NCBI GenBank assembly: GCA_052170135.1
Contig: JBQNBC010000009.1
Coordinates: 11,542-75,541, forward strand
Length of the DNA: 64,000 nucleotides
Origin: Wolinella sp052170135
GTDB taxonomy: Bacteria > Campylobacterota > Campylobacteria > Campylobacterales > Helicobacteraceae
Reading direction: 5' to 3'
Of this stretch, positions 8,835-16,912 are shown piece by piece (the stretch's first letter is position 1; each line of letters starts with the position of its first letter). Both the position numbers and the translations under genes were made by a program. The notes under the pieces were generated by a model that searched no databases, was not told the origin of the DNA, and saw only the letters and a list, made by a program, of their open reading frames with translations.

Positions 8835-8854
8835 CTAGGTAAAGGGATAGATAC

Positions 8855-9433
8855 ATGGAATTTCTAGTAGAAAAAATTGGCATGAGCCGAACGATTTCCG
8901 TCCCCAGCACGCCTGTAACGTTGCTGAAAGTCAAAGACGCAAAAGTCTGTGAAGTTTTAGGCAATGGTAAGGCACTTGTGGCTTATGTGCAAGGAAAAGA
9001 TGCAAATAAAGCAATTGCTGGGCAGCAGAAAAAATACAATTTAAGCAAAGAGTTTAATCATTTTGCAACACTAGAGGTCGCAAATAGCGAAGCTGGTGAT
9101 CAAGATGTCGCTCCATTAAGTAATGCAACGCGTGTAAAAGTATCTTTCAATACGAAAGGTCGTGGTTTTACTGGTGTTATGAAGCGATGGAATTTTGGTG
9201 GTGGTCCTCAAGCACATGGGCACAGATTTCATAGAAGAACTGGTTCTATAGGGAATCGTGAGTGGCCAGGACGAGTTCAGCCGGGCAAGAAAATGTCGGG
9301 GCAATATGGTAACGAGAAAGTTACTGTGCAAAATGAGATTGTCTCATTTGATGCAGAGAGCAAAATTCTCGTATTAAAGGGTTCAGTGCCAGGTTTTAAT
9401 GGCGCATTTGGACGAGTAAAGGTAGTGAAATGA
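8855..9433 (+). CDS. rplC: Ribosomal protein L3
   Basis: L3 of the large subunit, needed early in 50S assembly near the peptidyl-transferase centre. The 192 residues include the diagnostic FTGVMKRWNFGGGP...HGHRFHRRTGSIGNR and PGKKMSGQYG segments (about 100-150). The final four bases overlap the rplD start (ATGA), indicating coupled translation. Confidence 0.98.
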   Translation: MEFLVEKIGMSRTISVPSTPVTLLKVKDAKVCEVLGNGKALVAYVQGKDANKAIAGQQKKYNLSKEFNHFATLEVANSEAGDQDVAPLSNATRVKVSFNTKGRGFTGVMKRWNFGGGPQAHGHRFHRRTGSIGNREWPGRVQPGKKMSGQYGNEKVTVQNEIVSFDAESKILVLKGSVPGFNGAFGRVKVVK

Positions 9434-10044
9434 GCAAAGCAATCATTCTAAATGGCGAGCTACAAAAAAGTGGTGAAATTGCTCTTCCTGAGCGATTTAA
9501 AGAGATCCACTCGCACAACCTCTATCTGTATGTAAAGTCTTACTTGGCTTCACTACGCGTAAATGGCGCAAAAGTCAAGAATAGAGGCGAGGTAAGCGGT
9601 GGAGGCAAAAAGCCGTGGAGTCAAAAGGGCGGCGGTCGGGCTAGAGCTGGAAGTATTACATCTCCTGTTTTTGTAGGCGGTGGCGTATCTCACGGACCAA
9701 GCAATAACCGAAACTATGACCTGAAAGTAAACAAGAAGCAAAAAAAGCTAGCTCTTCAATATGCACTACTTGAAAAAGCCGAACAGGGCAAGTTGTATGT
9801 TGTTGATTCTGTCAATATTGATAGTGGCAAGACAAAAGATGCTCGCGCAATGTTTGGTGCGCTAAAAGAGCGAAGTGCGCTGTTTGTAACACAGGCAAGC
9901 GATGCTAAAACGTTTTTGGCATTCAGAAATCTTAAAGAGTGCTATCTAATTGATGCAAATGAGCTAAATGCTTATCTTGTAGCAGCTTTTAGATCTGTAG
10001 TTATAGAGAAATCACTCTTTGAAAATATCACAAAAGAGGGCTAA
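9430..10044 (+). CDS. rplD: Ribosomal protein L4
   Basis: L4 of the large subunit; its extended loop lines the peptide exit tunnel. The loop is visible as GGKKPWSQKGGGRARAGS (about 57-74). The length of 204 is normal. In E. coli L4 also represses its own operon, but whether that holds here is unknown. It starts inside the rplC stop codon, and rplW follows two bases after its stop. Confidence 0.98.
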   Translation: MSKAIILNGELQKSGEIALPERFKEIHSHNLYLYVKSYLASLRVNGAKVKNRGEVSGGGKKPWSQKGGGRARAGSITSPVFVGGGVSHGPSNNRNYDLKVNKKQKKLALQYALLEKAEQGKLYVVDSVNIDSGKTKDARAMFGALKERSALFVTQASDAKTFLAFRNLKECYLIDANELNAYLVAAFRSVVIEKSLFENITKEG

Positions 10045-10046
10045 AC

Positions 10047-10328
10047 ATGGCTGATATTACAGATATCAAATCTATTATGTATACAGAGAAGTCGCTCCAG
10101 ATTCAAGAGAGTGGCGTGCTAGTTGTGCAGACCTCTCCAAAGGTGAGCAAGAATCAGTTAAAAGAGGTGTTTAAGGAGTATTTTGGCTTCACGCCAGTGA
10201 AGGTAAATTCTCTACGACAAGATGGAAAAATTAAGCGATTCAGAGGCGTTGAGGGCAAACGAGCTTCATTTAAGAAATTTTATGTGAAGCTACCTGAGGG
10301 CGCAAAAATAGAATCGCTAGCAGTGTAA
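10047..10328 (+). CDS. rplW: Ribosomal protein L23
   Basis: L23 sits at the exit of the peptide tunnel and is the docking site for trigger factor and signal recognition particle. The 93-residue product shows the early TEKS element, the VNSLRQDGKIKRF hairpin and a C-terminal KKFYVKLPEG strand. It is tightly packed between rplD and rplB. Confidence 0.97.
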   Translation: MADITDIKSIMYTEKSLQIQESGVLVVQTSPKVSKNQLKEVFKEYFGFTPVKVNSLRQDGKIKRFRGVEGKRASFKKFYVKLPEGAKIESLAV

Positions 10329-10339
10329 AGGGAATCTAA

Positions 10340-11167
10340 ATGGCAATTAAGACCTATAAACCATACACACCTAGTCGAAGATTTATGTCTGGGCTTAGCT
10401 CAAATGATATTACTGCAAAAGCAAGCGTTAGAGGATTGCTTGTCAAGCTTCCAGTAACTGCTGGACGAAATAATAATGGTCGTATTACTAGTCGACATAA
10501 AGAGGGTGGTGCAAAGAAGCTATACAGAATCATTGACTTTAAGCGCAATAAATTTAATGTTGATGGAACTGTGAGTGCTATTGAATACGATCCATACAGA
10601 AACTGCAGAATCGCACTTGTGACTTACAAAGATGGCGAGAAGCGATATATTATTCAGCCAGCTGGACTTTCAATAGGTGACCACGTAGTGGCTGCCGATG
10701 GTGGTTTGGATATTAAAAATGGCTATGCAATGAAGTTGAAGAATATTCCTATAGGAACAATCATTCACAACATTGAACTTCACCCTGGTGCTGGCGGTCA
10801 GTTGGCTAGAAGTGCTGGTGCATCTGCTCAAATTATGGGGCGCGAAGGTAAGTATGCAATTATTAGAATGCCAAGTGGCGAGATGAGATACATACTTGAA
10901 GAGTGCATGGCGACTATTGGTGTAGTTGGAAATGCGGACTTTGCAAACGTCTCTATCGGTAAAGCTGGACGTAATCGACACAGAGGAATCCGACCTCAAA
11001 CTCGTGGTGCAGCAATGAACCCGGTAGATCACCCACATGGCGGTGGCGAAGGTAAAACGGGCTCAAGCGGACATCCTGTATCGCCTTGGGGTATGCCAGC
11101 TAAGGGCTTTAAAACTAGAAAGAAAAAAGCTAGTGACAAGCTCATTATTTCAAGAAGAAAAAAATAA
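10340..11167 (+). CDS. rplB: Ribosomal protein L2
   Basis: L2 is the largest 23S-binding protein close to the peptidyl-transferase centre. Of the 275 residues, the segment MNPVDHPHGGGEGK (near 222-235) holds the highly conserved histidine (DHPHGGGEG). HPGAGGQLARSAG and the C-terminal GFKTRKKK tail are also typical. Length and context are normal. Confidence 0.98.
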   Translation: MAIKTYKPYTPSRRFMSGLSSNDITAKASVRGLLVKLPVTAGRNNNGRITSRHKEGGAKKLYRIIDFKRNKFNVDGTVSAIEYDPYRNCRIALVTYKDGEKRYIIQPAGLSIGDHVVAADGGLDIKNGYAMKLKNIPIGTIIHNIELHPGAGGQLARSAGASAQIMGREGKYAIIRMPSGEMRYILEECMATIGVVGNADFANVSIGKAGRNRHRGIRPQTRGAAMNPVDHPHGGGEGKTGSSGHPVSPWGMPAKGFKTRKKKASDKLIISRRKK

Positions 11168-11178
11168 GGTAGCGTAGT

Positions 11179-11460
11179 ATGGCGAGATCAATTAAAAAAG
11201 GTCCATTTATTGACGACCACTTGATGAAGAAAGTGCTCAAAAGCAAAGAGACCAAGGATAATAAGCCGATTAAGACTTGGTCACGACGAAGCACAATCGT
11301 GCCTGATATGATAGGTCTTACCTTTAACGTTCATAATGGCAGGGTATTTATCCCTGTTTATGTAACAGAGAATCATGTTGGTTACAAGTTGGGTGAATTT
11401 GCACCAACAAGGACATTTAAAGGACACAAGGGCAGTGTCCAAAAGAAAATCGGTAAGTAA
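11179..11460 (+). CDS. rpsS: Ribosomal protein S19
   Basis: S19 lies in the head of the small subunit and contacts S13 and the A-site region. The 93 residues begin MARSIKKGPFIDDHLMKKV and contain WSRRSTIVPDMIG and FAPTRTFKGH, all diagnostic. It lies in the same close-packed operon with 11-base gaps on either side. Confidence 0.98.
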   Translation: MARSIKKGPFIDDHLMKKVLKSKETKDNKPIKTWSRRSTIVPDMIGLTFNVHNGRVFIPVYVTENHVGYKLGEFAPTRTFKGHKGSVQKKIGK

Positions 11461-11470
11461 GGGAGCGTAG

Positions 11471-11800
11471 ATGAGTAAAGCACTATTACGATATATCCGA
11501 CTTTCACCAACAAAGGCTAGATTAGTTGCGCGCGAAGTGCAAGGTATGAATGCTGAATTAGCAATCGCATCGCTTGAATTTATGCCAAACAAGGCGGCAA
11601 AAATTATCTCTAAAGTGATTGCGTCAGCGGTAGCGAATGGTGGATTTAACGCAGAAAATGTGATTGTTAAGTCATGCCGTGTAGATGCAGGTCCTGTATT
11701 AAGGAGATTTACTCCTAGAGCCAGAGGTCGTGCAACTCCGATTCGAAAACCTACTTCACATGTATTTGTAGAAGTTGCAGAACAAAGCAAGGATAAATAG
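11471..11800 (+). CDS. rplV: Ribosomal protein L22
   Basis: L22 lines the exit tunnel next to L4. The 109-residue product has the RLSPTKARLVAREVQG start and the tunnel hairpin VLRRFTPRARGRATPIRKPTSH, followed by the VFVEVAE strand. The hairpin is a classic site of macrolide-resistance change; no unusual residue stands out. Confidence 0.98.
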   Translation: MSKALLRYIRLSPTKARLVAREVQGMNAELAIASLEFMPNKAAKIISKVIASAVANGGFNAENVIVKSCRVDAGPVLRRFTPRARGRATPIRKPTSHVFVEVAEQSKDK

Positions 11801-11802
11801 TC

Positions 11803-12525
11803 ATGGGTCAAAAAGTCAATCCTATAGGCCTTAGATTGGGCATTAATCGAAACTGGACTTCACGATGGTTTCCAAACTTTGAAACCGCTCCTGTGAATAT
11901 TAGTGAAGATTATAAAATCAGAAAATTTTTGAAAAAAGAGCTCTATTATGCTGGTGTTAGCGAGATTATCATCGAGCGAACAGCAAAGAAGCTAAGAGTA
12001 ACAGTAGTCGCATCCAGACCGGGTGTAATTATCGGTAAAAAAGGTGCTGATATCGAGAAGTTGAAAGAGGCACTTAAGAAGATTGTTGATAAAGAAATTT
12101 CAATCAATATAAAAGAGGTTAAGCGCCCTCAAGCAAATGCACAGCTTGCAGCTGAAGCAGTTACTATGCAACTTGAGCGACGTGTGGCTTTCAGGCGTGC
12201 GATGAAGAAGGTCATGCAAGCAGCAATGAAGTCGGGTGCAAAAGGAATCAAGATTAAGGTTTCTGGTAGACTTGCTGGTGCTGAAATGGCTAGAACAGAG
12301 TGGTATATGGAAGGGCGAGTCCCGCTTCATACATTGCGAGCAAAGATTGATTACGGCTTTGCTGAGGCCATGACTACTTATGGAATCATCGGTGCAAAAG
12401 TTTGGATCTTTAAAGGTGAGGTGCTTCAAAAGGGAATACAGCCTGAGAAAAAAGAGGAAACTCCAGCTAGAGAGCGCGAGAAAGATGGCGCGAGAGGTAC
12501 ACGTAGTAGAAGAGGGAGGCAATAA
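11803..12525 (+). CDS. rpsC: Ribosomal protein S3
   Basis: S3 forms part of the mRNA entry site and the ribosomal helicase. It begins MGQKVNPIGLRLGINR. The KH domain signature VIIGKKGADIEKLK lies near residues 75-88, and GRLAGAEMARTEW follows. The C-terminal end is rich in Glu, Lys and Arg (about 210-240), a short low-complexity tail beyond the usual core. Length is 240. Confidence 0.98.
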   Translation: MGQKVNPIGLRLGINRNWTSRWFPNFETAPVNISEDYKIRKFLKKELYYAGVSEIIIERTAKKLRVTVVASRPGVIIGKKGADIEKLKEALKKIVDKEISINIKEVKRPQANAQLAAEAVTMQLERRVAFRRAMKKVMQAAMKSGAKGIKIKVSGRLAGAEMARTEWYMEGRVPLHTLRAKIDYGFAEAMTTYGIIGAKVWIFKGEVLQKGIQPEKKEETPAREREKDGARGTRSRRGRQ

Positions 12526-12528
12526 AAT

Positions 12529-12954
12529 ATGTTAATGCCAAAACGAACCAAATATAGAAAGCAGATGAAAGGACGAAATAGGGGTAAATCATTTCGTGGA
12601 AACTCGCTTGCTTTTGGTGATATCGGTATCAAAGCTCAAGAACATGGTCGAATAGATTCTCGTCAGATTGAAGCAGCAAGAATTGCAATGACACGACACA
12701 CTAAAAGAGCAGGTAAGATTTGGATTAGGGTATTTCCTGATAAGCCATTAACTGCAAAGCCACTCGAAACTCGTATGGGTAAAGGTAAGGGTTCTGTGGA
12801 TAAGTGGGTAATGAACATACAGCCAGGTCGTATAATATATGAGATGGCCGGTGTTGAAGAGGGATTGGCGCGTGAAGCTTTGGCGCTTGGACAAAGCAAG
12901 CTTCCTTTCAAAACAAAAATTGTGACAAGCGAGAGCGAAAATGAAATTTACTGA
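12529..12954 (+). CDS. rplP: Ribosomal protein L16
   Basis: L16 helps position A-site tRNA on the large subunit. The product starts MLMPKRTKYRKQMKGRNRGK, the usual family start, and so I kept the first ATG (12529) over the second at 12535. GREG-like VEEGLAREAL and the LPFKTKIV end are typical. The 3' end overlaps rpmC by 14 bases. Confidence 0.97.
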   Translation: MLMPKRTKYRKQMKGRNRGKSFRGNSLAFGDIGIKAQEHGRIDSRQIEAARIAMTRHTKRAGKIWIRVFPDKPLTAKPLETRMGKGKGSVDKWVMNIQPGRIIYEMAGVEEGLAREALALGQSKLPFKTKIVTSESENEIY

Positions 12955-13129
12955 ATTGAAAGACCAAGAAGTAGCTGCGCTACAAAAGCTATTGAAAGAG
13001 AAAAAGTCGCTGTTGTTTGAACTCAAGCTCAAACTTAAAATGATGCAGCTAACAAATCCTAATGAGATTAAAGTTGCTAGAAAAGATATTGCGAGAATCA
13101 ATACAGCACTCGCGGCGAAAGAGGGCTAA
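12941..13129 (+). CDS. rpmC: Ribosomal protein L29
   Basis: L29 is a short helical hairpin near the tunnel exit. The 62 residues show the diagnostic LKDQEVAALQKLL start and the MMQLTNPNEIKVARKDIARI segment. It overlaps rplP, so the two are probably translated together. Confidence 0.95.
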   Translation: MKFTELKDQEVAALQKLLKEKKSLLFELKLKLKMMQLTNPNEIKVARKDIARINTALAAKEG

Positions 13130-13131
13130 TT

Positions 13132-13398
13132 ATGAGTAAAGAAGTAGCACACAAGAGAGTTATTCAGGGCAGGGTCGTTTCAAAGACTGGCGATAAGAGT
13201 GTCGCAGTGCTTGTAGAGCGACGAGTAATTCACCCTAAATATCGAAAGATTGTTAAGAGATTTAAGAAATATATTGTGCATGATGAGAACAACAGCGTAA
13301 AAGTTGGTGATACAATCGAAGCTATCGAGTGTCGACCGCTATCAAAGCGCAAGTCTTTTAATCTGCATAAAGTTCTCGTGGTAGGAGTTGAGGCATGA
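13132..13398 (+). CDS. rpsQ: Ribosomal protein S17
   Basis: S17 binds 16S rRNA early in 30S assembly. The 88-residue OB-fold product carries GRVVSKTGDKSVAVLVER, HPKYRKIVKRFKKY and IECRPLSKRKSF, all diagnostic. Its last four bases overlap rplN (ATGA). Confidence 0.97.
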   Translation: MSKEVAHKRVIQGRVVSKTGDKSVAVLVERRVIHPKYRKIVKRFKKYIVHDENNSVKVGDTIEAIECRPLSKRKSFNLHKVLVVGVEA

Positions 13399-13763
13399 TA
13401 CAGAGTTTTACTAGACTAACTGTAGCGGATAATAGCGGCGCTAAAGAGGTAATGTGCATTAAGGTTCTTGGCGGTAGCAAGAGAAGATATGCAACAGTAG
13501 GAGATGTAATTATCGCTTCTGTAAAAAAGGCTCTACCAAGCGGAAAGATCAAGAAGGGTCAAGTTGTAAAAGCTGTTGTTGTAAGAACAAAGAAAGAGAT
13601 TCAGCGTGAAAATGGTTCATTGATTCGCTTCGACGACAATGCAGCTGTAATCTTGGACAACAAGCGCGAGCCAGTTGGAACACGTATCTTTGGTCCAGTT
13701 GGGCGAGAGGTGCGATATGCAAACTTCATGAAAATTGTATCGCTTGCGCCGGAGGTGCTTTAA
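13395..13763 (+). CDS. rplN: Ribosomal protein L14
   Basis: L14 lies at the subunit interface. The 122 residues begin MIQSFTRLTVADNSGAKEV and contain KVLGGSKRRYATVGD and the C-terminal RIFGPVGREVR. Its start overlaps the rpsQ stop, and its stop overlaps the rplX start by one base. Confidence 0.98.
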   Translation: MIQSFTRLTVADNSGAKEVMCIKVLGGSKRRYATVGDVIIASVKKALPSGKIKKGQVVKAVVVRTKKEIQRENGSLIRFDDNAAVILDNKREPVGTRIFGPVGREVRYANFMKIVSLAPEVL

Positions 13764-13993
13764 TGGTTAAGTTTAAGATTAAAAAGGGTGATAAGGTTCA
13801 GGTTATTGCTGGAGACGACAAAGGCAAAGTTGCTGAAGTCATCAAGGTGATGCCTAAGAGCTCACAAGTTTTGGTTGCTGGCTGCAAGATGGCAAAGAAG
13901 AGCGTTAAGCCAAGCGAGCAGAATCCAAAGGGTGGGTTTGTTAGTAAAGAGATGCCTATGCACATCTCTAATGTAAAAAAAGTGGAGGCGTAA
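13763..13993 (+). CDS. rplX: Ribosomal protein L24
   Basis: L24 initiates folding of 23S rRNA. The 76-residue product has the KOW motif KKGDKVQVIAGDDKGKVAEV (about 8-27) and a short C-terminal part ending MPMHISNV. It is shorter than the roughly 100 residues of E. coli, as in related Campylobacterota. Confidence 0.95.
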   Translation: MVKFKIKKGDKVQVIAGDDKGKVAEVIKVMPKSSQVLVAGCKMAKKSVKPSEQNPKGGFVSKEMPMHISNVKKVEA

Positions 13994-13999
13994 GAATCC

Positions 14000-14554
14000 A
14001 TGTATCAACTTAAGAAGCTTTATAATGAAGAGCTAAAAGGCAAGCTAGCAAAGGAACTTGGAATAGAGAATCCAATGCTACTTCCAAAGCTAGAGAAAAT
14101 TGTAATTAGCGTAGGTGCTGGCGATCATGCAAAAGATACAAAAGTGATGCAAAATATCGCTGATACTATCTCATTAATCGCTGGGCAAAAAGCGGTCATC
14201 ACAAAGGCAAAGAAGTCTGTCGCAGGTTTTAAAATGCGTGAGGGGATGCCTATGGGTGTAAAAGTAACACTTCGCGGGAATCAAATGTATAACTTCCTTG
14301 AAAAGTTAATTGCAATTGCGCTTCCTCGTGTTAAGGACTTCCGCGGTGTGCCACGGAATGGCTTTGATGGTCGTGGTAACTATAGCTTTGGTCTCAATGA
14401 ACAGCTAATGTTTCCAGAGGTCGTCTATGATGACATTATGGTTAGCCATGGTATGAACATCACAATGGTAACAACGACAAATAATGACAAAGAGGCTTTC
14501 AAAATGCTAGAGCTATTTGGTATGCCTTTTGCAAAAGGAAGAGCGAATGGCTAA
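14000..14554 (+). CDS. rplE: Ribosomal protein L5
   Basis: L5 binds 5S rRNA and contacts S13 across the subunits. The 184 residues include NPMLLPKLEKIVISVGAGD, TKAKKSVAGFKMREG and DFRGVPRNGFDGRGNYSFG. Its last eight bases overlap the rpsZ start. Confidence 0.98.
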   Translation: MYQLKKLYNEELKGKLAKELGIENPMLLPKLEKIVISVGAGDHAKDTKVMQNIADTISLIAGQKAVITKAKKSVAGFKMREGMPMGVKVTLRGNQMYNFLEKLIAIALPRVKDFRGVPRNGFDGRGNYSFGLNEQLMFPEVVYDDIMVSHGMNITMVTTTNNDKEAFKMLELFGMPFAKGRANG

Positions 14555-14732
14555 GAAATCTATGGTTGCAAAAGCTAACCGAAAACCTAAGTTTAAAGTG
14601 AGAGCTTACACACGATGCCGTGTTTGTGGGCGACCTCATTCAGTCTATAGAGACTTTGGTCTTTGCAGGGTATGCCTAAGAAAAATGGGCAACGAGGGGC
14701 TAATTCCTGGCCTTAGAAAAGCTAGCTGGTAA
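14547..14732 (+). CDS. rpsZ: Ribosomal protein S14, zinc-binding type
   Basis: The short, zinc-binding form of S14 (61 residues). The zinc ligands are C24-x2-C27 (CRVCG) and C40-x2-C43 (CRVC). I chose the ATG at 14547, which overlaps the rplE stop and gives the family start MAKKSMVAKANRKPKF. An upstream in-frame ATG at 14517 would add ten residues with no family match. Short S14 is the type-Z paralogue common in this group. Confidence 0.96.
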   Translation: MAKKSMVAKANRKPKFKVRAYTRCRVCGRPHSVYRDFGLCRVCLRKMGNEGLIPGLRKASW

Positions 14733-14741
14733 GGGGTAAAA

Positions 14742-15137
14742 ATGGTAAATGATATTATTGCTGATTCTTTAACGAGAATCCGAAATGCAGCAATGAGACG
14801 TCTAGAGTACACAACTCTTTACTATGCGAAAATTGTTGTTTCCATTTTGGAAGTATTTGTTGCCAAAGGCTTTGTTGAGAGCTATAAAGTAATTGACAAA
14901 GATGGCAAGCAATCAATTAATGTCGTCCTAAAGTACGATGAAAAAGGGCGCTCGGTTATCAGTGAAATCAAGCGCATTAGCAAGCCTGGACGGAGAATTT
15001 ATAAAGGCAGAGATGAGCTCAAGCGCTTTAAAAATGGCTACGGAACAATCGTGGTTAGCACATCCAAGGGTGTAATTGGCAACGAAGAGGCTTATAAAGC
15101 TAACGTTGGCGGTGAAGCTCTCTGCAGTATTTGGTAA
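14742..15137 (+). CDS. rpsH: Ribosomal protein S8
   Basis: S8 binds the central domain of 16S rRNA and, in E. coli, represses the spc operon. The 131 residues have VNDIIADSLTRIRNA at the start and the KRISKPGRRIYKG and the C-terminal GGEALCSIW, which is the usual final motif. Confidence 0.98.
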   Translation: MVNDIIADSLTRIRNAAMRRLEYTTLYYAKIVVSILEVFVAKGFVESYKVIDKDGKQSINVVLKYDEKGRSVISEIKRISKPGRRIYKGRDELKRFKNGYGTIVVSTSKGVIGNEEAYKANVGGEALCSIW

Positions 15138-15146
15138 GGAAGAAAG

Positions 15147-15683
15147 ATGTCACGAATCGGCAAAAGACCTATTAGCATTCCAAGTGGTGTAGAAGCCAAA
15201 ATTGAAGGAAGCAAAATTGTGTTTACCAAAGGAAAGCTTCAGAAAGTTCTTGAGACATATGGTCGTGTAGGGCTTGAGCTTGCAAACAGCGAGCTTACAT
15301 TGAAGCTAGGCGGTGATGATGCTCAATCCAGAGCATACTGGGGAACATATCGAGCGCTTGCCAATAACATTGTAACAGGTCTATCTAGTGGCTTTACAAA
15401 GCAACTAGAGATTAATGGTGTTGGTTATAAGGCAGCTGTAAAAGGTAATGTTCTTGAGCTTATGCTTGGGTTTTCGCACCCTGTGAATTATGAGATTCCT
15501 GAGGGTGTTGAGATTGGAGTTGAGAAGAATATCATCACTATTAAAGGTGCTGATAAGCAACAAATCGGTCAGATTGCGGCAGAAATCAGGGAGTTTAGAC
15601 CACCTGAGCCGTATAAAGGCAAAGGCGTGAAGTATAGCGATGAGACTATCATCCGCAAAGCTGGTAAGACATCCAAGAAGTAA
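15147..15683 (+). CDS. rplF: Ribosomal protein L6
   Basis: L6 has two similar domains near the sarcin-ricin loop. The 178 residues start MSRIGKRPISIPSGVEA and end with the diagnostic RPPEPYKGKGVKYSDE and RKAGKTSKK. The middle has INGVGYKAAVKG. Confidence 0.98.
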   Translation: MSRIGKRPISIPSGVEAKIEGSKIVFTKGKLQKVLETYGRVGLELANSELTLKLGGDDAQSRAYWGTYRALANNIVTGLSSGFTKQLEINGVGYKAAVKGNVLELMLGFSHPVNYEIPEGVEIGVEKNIITIKGADKQQIGQIAAEIREFRPPEPYKGKGVKYSDETIIRKAGKTSKK

Positions 15684-15693
15684 GGACTAGGCA

Positions 15694-16050
15694 ATGTTAG
15701 AAAAAGTATTAAGAAGAAAAAGTGCTCTTCGCACTCGACGAAAACTTCGTGTTCGTGGCAAAATTTTTGGCACAGCAGCAAAGCCTAGGGTTTCATTGTT
15801 TCGCTCAAATCGCTACTTGTACGCACAGGCTATCAACGATGAAAGTGGCGTAACACTTGTAAGCGCAGATGGTAAGAAGCTTGGAATTGGCAACAATAAA
15901 GAGGAGGCAAAGAAGATTGCTGCCTCTTTTGCTGCATCTCTTCAAGCTGCAGGAATCAAAGAGGTGGTCTTTGATAGAAATGGCTATCTCTATCACGGAG
16001 TTGTTGCTAGTTTTGCTGATTCGCTTCGTGAAAGCGGAATTGGTCTGTAA
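15694..16050 (+). CDS. rplR: Ribosomal protein L18
   Basis: L18 binds 5S rRNA together with L5. The 118-residue product carries the basic start RRKSALRTRRKLRVRGK, then PRVSLFRSNRYLYAQ and the C-terminal FDRNGYLYHGVVASFADSLR, all typical. Confidence 0.97.
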   Translation: MLEKVLRRKSALRTRRKLRVRGKIFGTAAKPRVSLFRSNRYLYAQAINDESGVTLVSADGKKLGIGNNKEEAKKIAASFAASLQAAGIKEVVFDRNGYLYHGVVASFADSLRESGIGL

Positions 16051-16060
16051 GGGGTGAAGC

Positions 16061-16501
16061 ATGGAAATCAATAGAGATGAGTTTCAAGAAGTTGTCGTAA
16101 ACATCGGCAGGGTAACAAAGGTTGTCAAAGGCGGACGCAGATTCCGTTTTAATGCTTTAGTAGTTGTGGGTAATAAAAATGGTCTGGTTGGCTTTGGTCT
16201 GGGTAAGGCAAAAGAGGTGCCAGATGCCATTAAAAAAGCAGTGGATGATGCATTTAAAAATATCATCAAGGTAAACGTCAAGGGGACGACTATTGCACAT
16301 GACATTGAGTATAAATACAATGCGAGCAAGATTCTTCTTAAGCCTGCAAGCGAGGGAACAGGTGTTATTGCTGGTGGTTCAGCACGACCAGTTATTGAGC
16401 TAGCGGGAATCCGAGATATTTTAACAAAGTCTTTGGGCTCAAATAACCCATATAACGTTGTTCGTGCAACAGTTGATGCACTTAGCAGAATTAAAGCGTA
16501 A
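16061..16501 (+). CDS. rpsE: Ribosomal protein S5
   Basis: S5 affects translational accuracy and mRNA entry. The 146 residues contain the N-terminal double-stranded RNA-binding part (VVNIGRVTKVVKGGRRFRF), GLVGFGLGKAKEVPDAI and SEGTGVIAGGSARPVIELAGI. rplO follows directly. The rpmD (L30) gene that lies between rpsE and rplO in many bacteria is absent, as usual in this phylum. Confidence 0.98.
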   Translation: MEINRDEFQEVVVNIGRVTKVVKGGRRFRFNALVVVGNKNGLVGFGLGKAKEVPDAIKKAVDDAFKNIIKVNVKGTTIAHDIEYKYNASKILLKPASEGTGVIAGGSARPVIELAGIRDILTKSLGSNNPYNVVRATVDALSRIKA

Positions 16502-16510
16502 GGACTGGCT

Positions 16511-16912
16511 ATGGCACTAGATAATCTAACACCTGCTCTGGGTAGCACAAAAGATAGAAAGCGTGTAGGTCGTGGTCAGGGTAGTGGTATGGGTAAAACT
16601 TCTACGAGAGGCGGAAAAGGTCAAACTGCTCGAACTGGCTATAAAGAGAAGCGCGGATTTGAGGGTGGTCAGCAACCATTGCAAAGACGATTGCCAAAAG
16701 TTGGTTTTACAACAAAGCTTGTAAAACCATACATCATAAATGTTGATAAGATTGTAAAAGTCGCAGAGCTTGCGGAAATTACACTTGATAGCATTGCATC
16801 TGTCCACAGATTCCCAACTAGCGCAGTTAAGATTAAACTCATCGGGAAAGGCGCATCAGCCCTTGTCTCAAAAATCAAAGATGAGCGAATTACAACAAGC
16901 GGACAAGCGTAA
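16511..16912 (+). CDS. rplO: Ribosomal protein L15
   Basis: L15 is a late-assembly protein of the large subunit. The glycine- and arginine-rich N-terminus (GRGQGSGMGKTSTRGGKGQ) and GFEGGQQPLQRRLPK are diagnostic. The length of 133 is normal. Its stop codon overlaps the secY start (TAATG). Confidence 0.97.
   Translation: MALDNLTPALGSTKDRKRVGRGQGSGMGKTSTRGGKGQTARTGYKEKRGFEGGQQPLQRRLPKVGFTTKLVKPYIINVDKIVKVAELAEITLDSIASVHRFPTSAVKIKLIGKGASALVSKIKDERITTSGQA

Noticed and set aside
16490..16515. Missing rpmD (L30) between rpsE and rplO as evidence of gene loss here
   Set aside because: Absence of rpmD at this site is normal in Campylobacterota, so it is not a local event.
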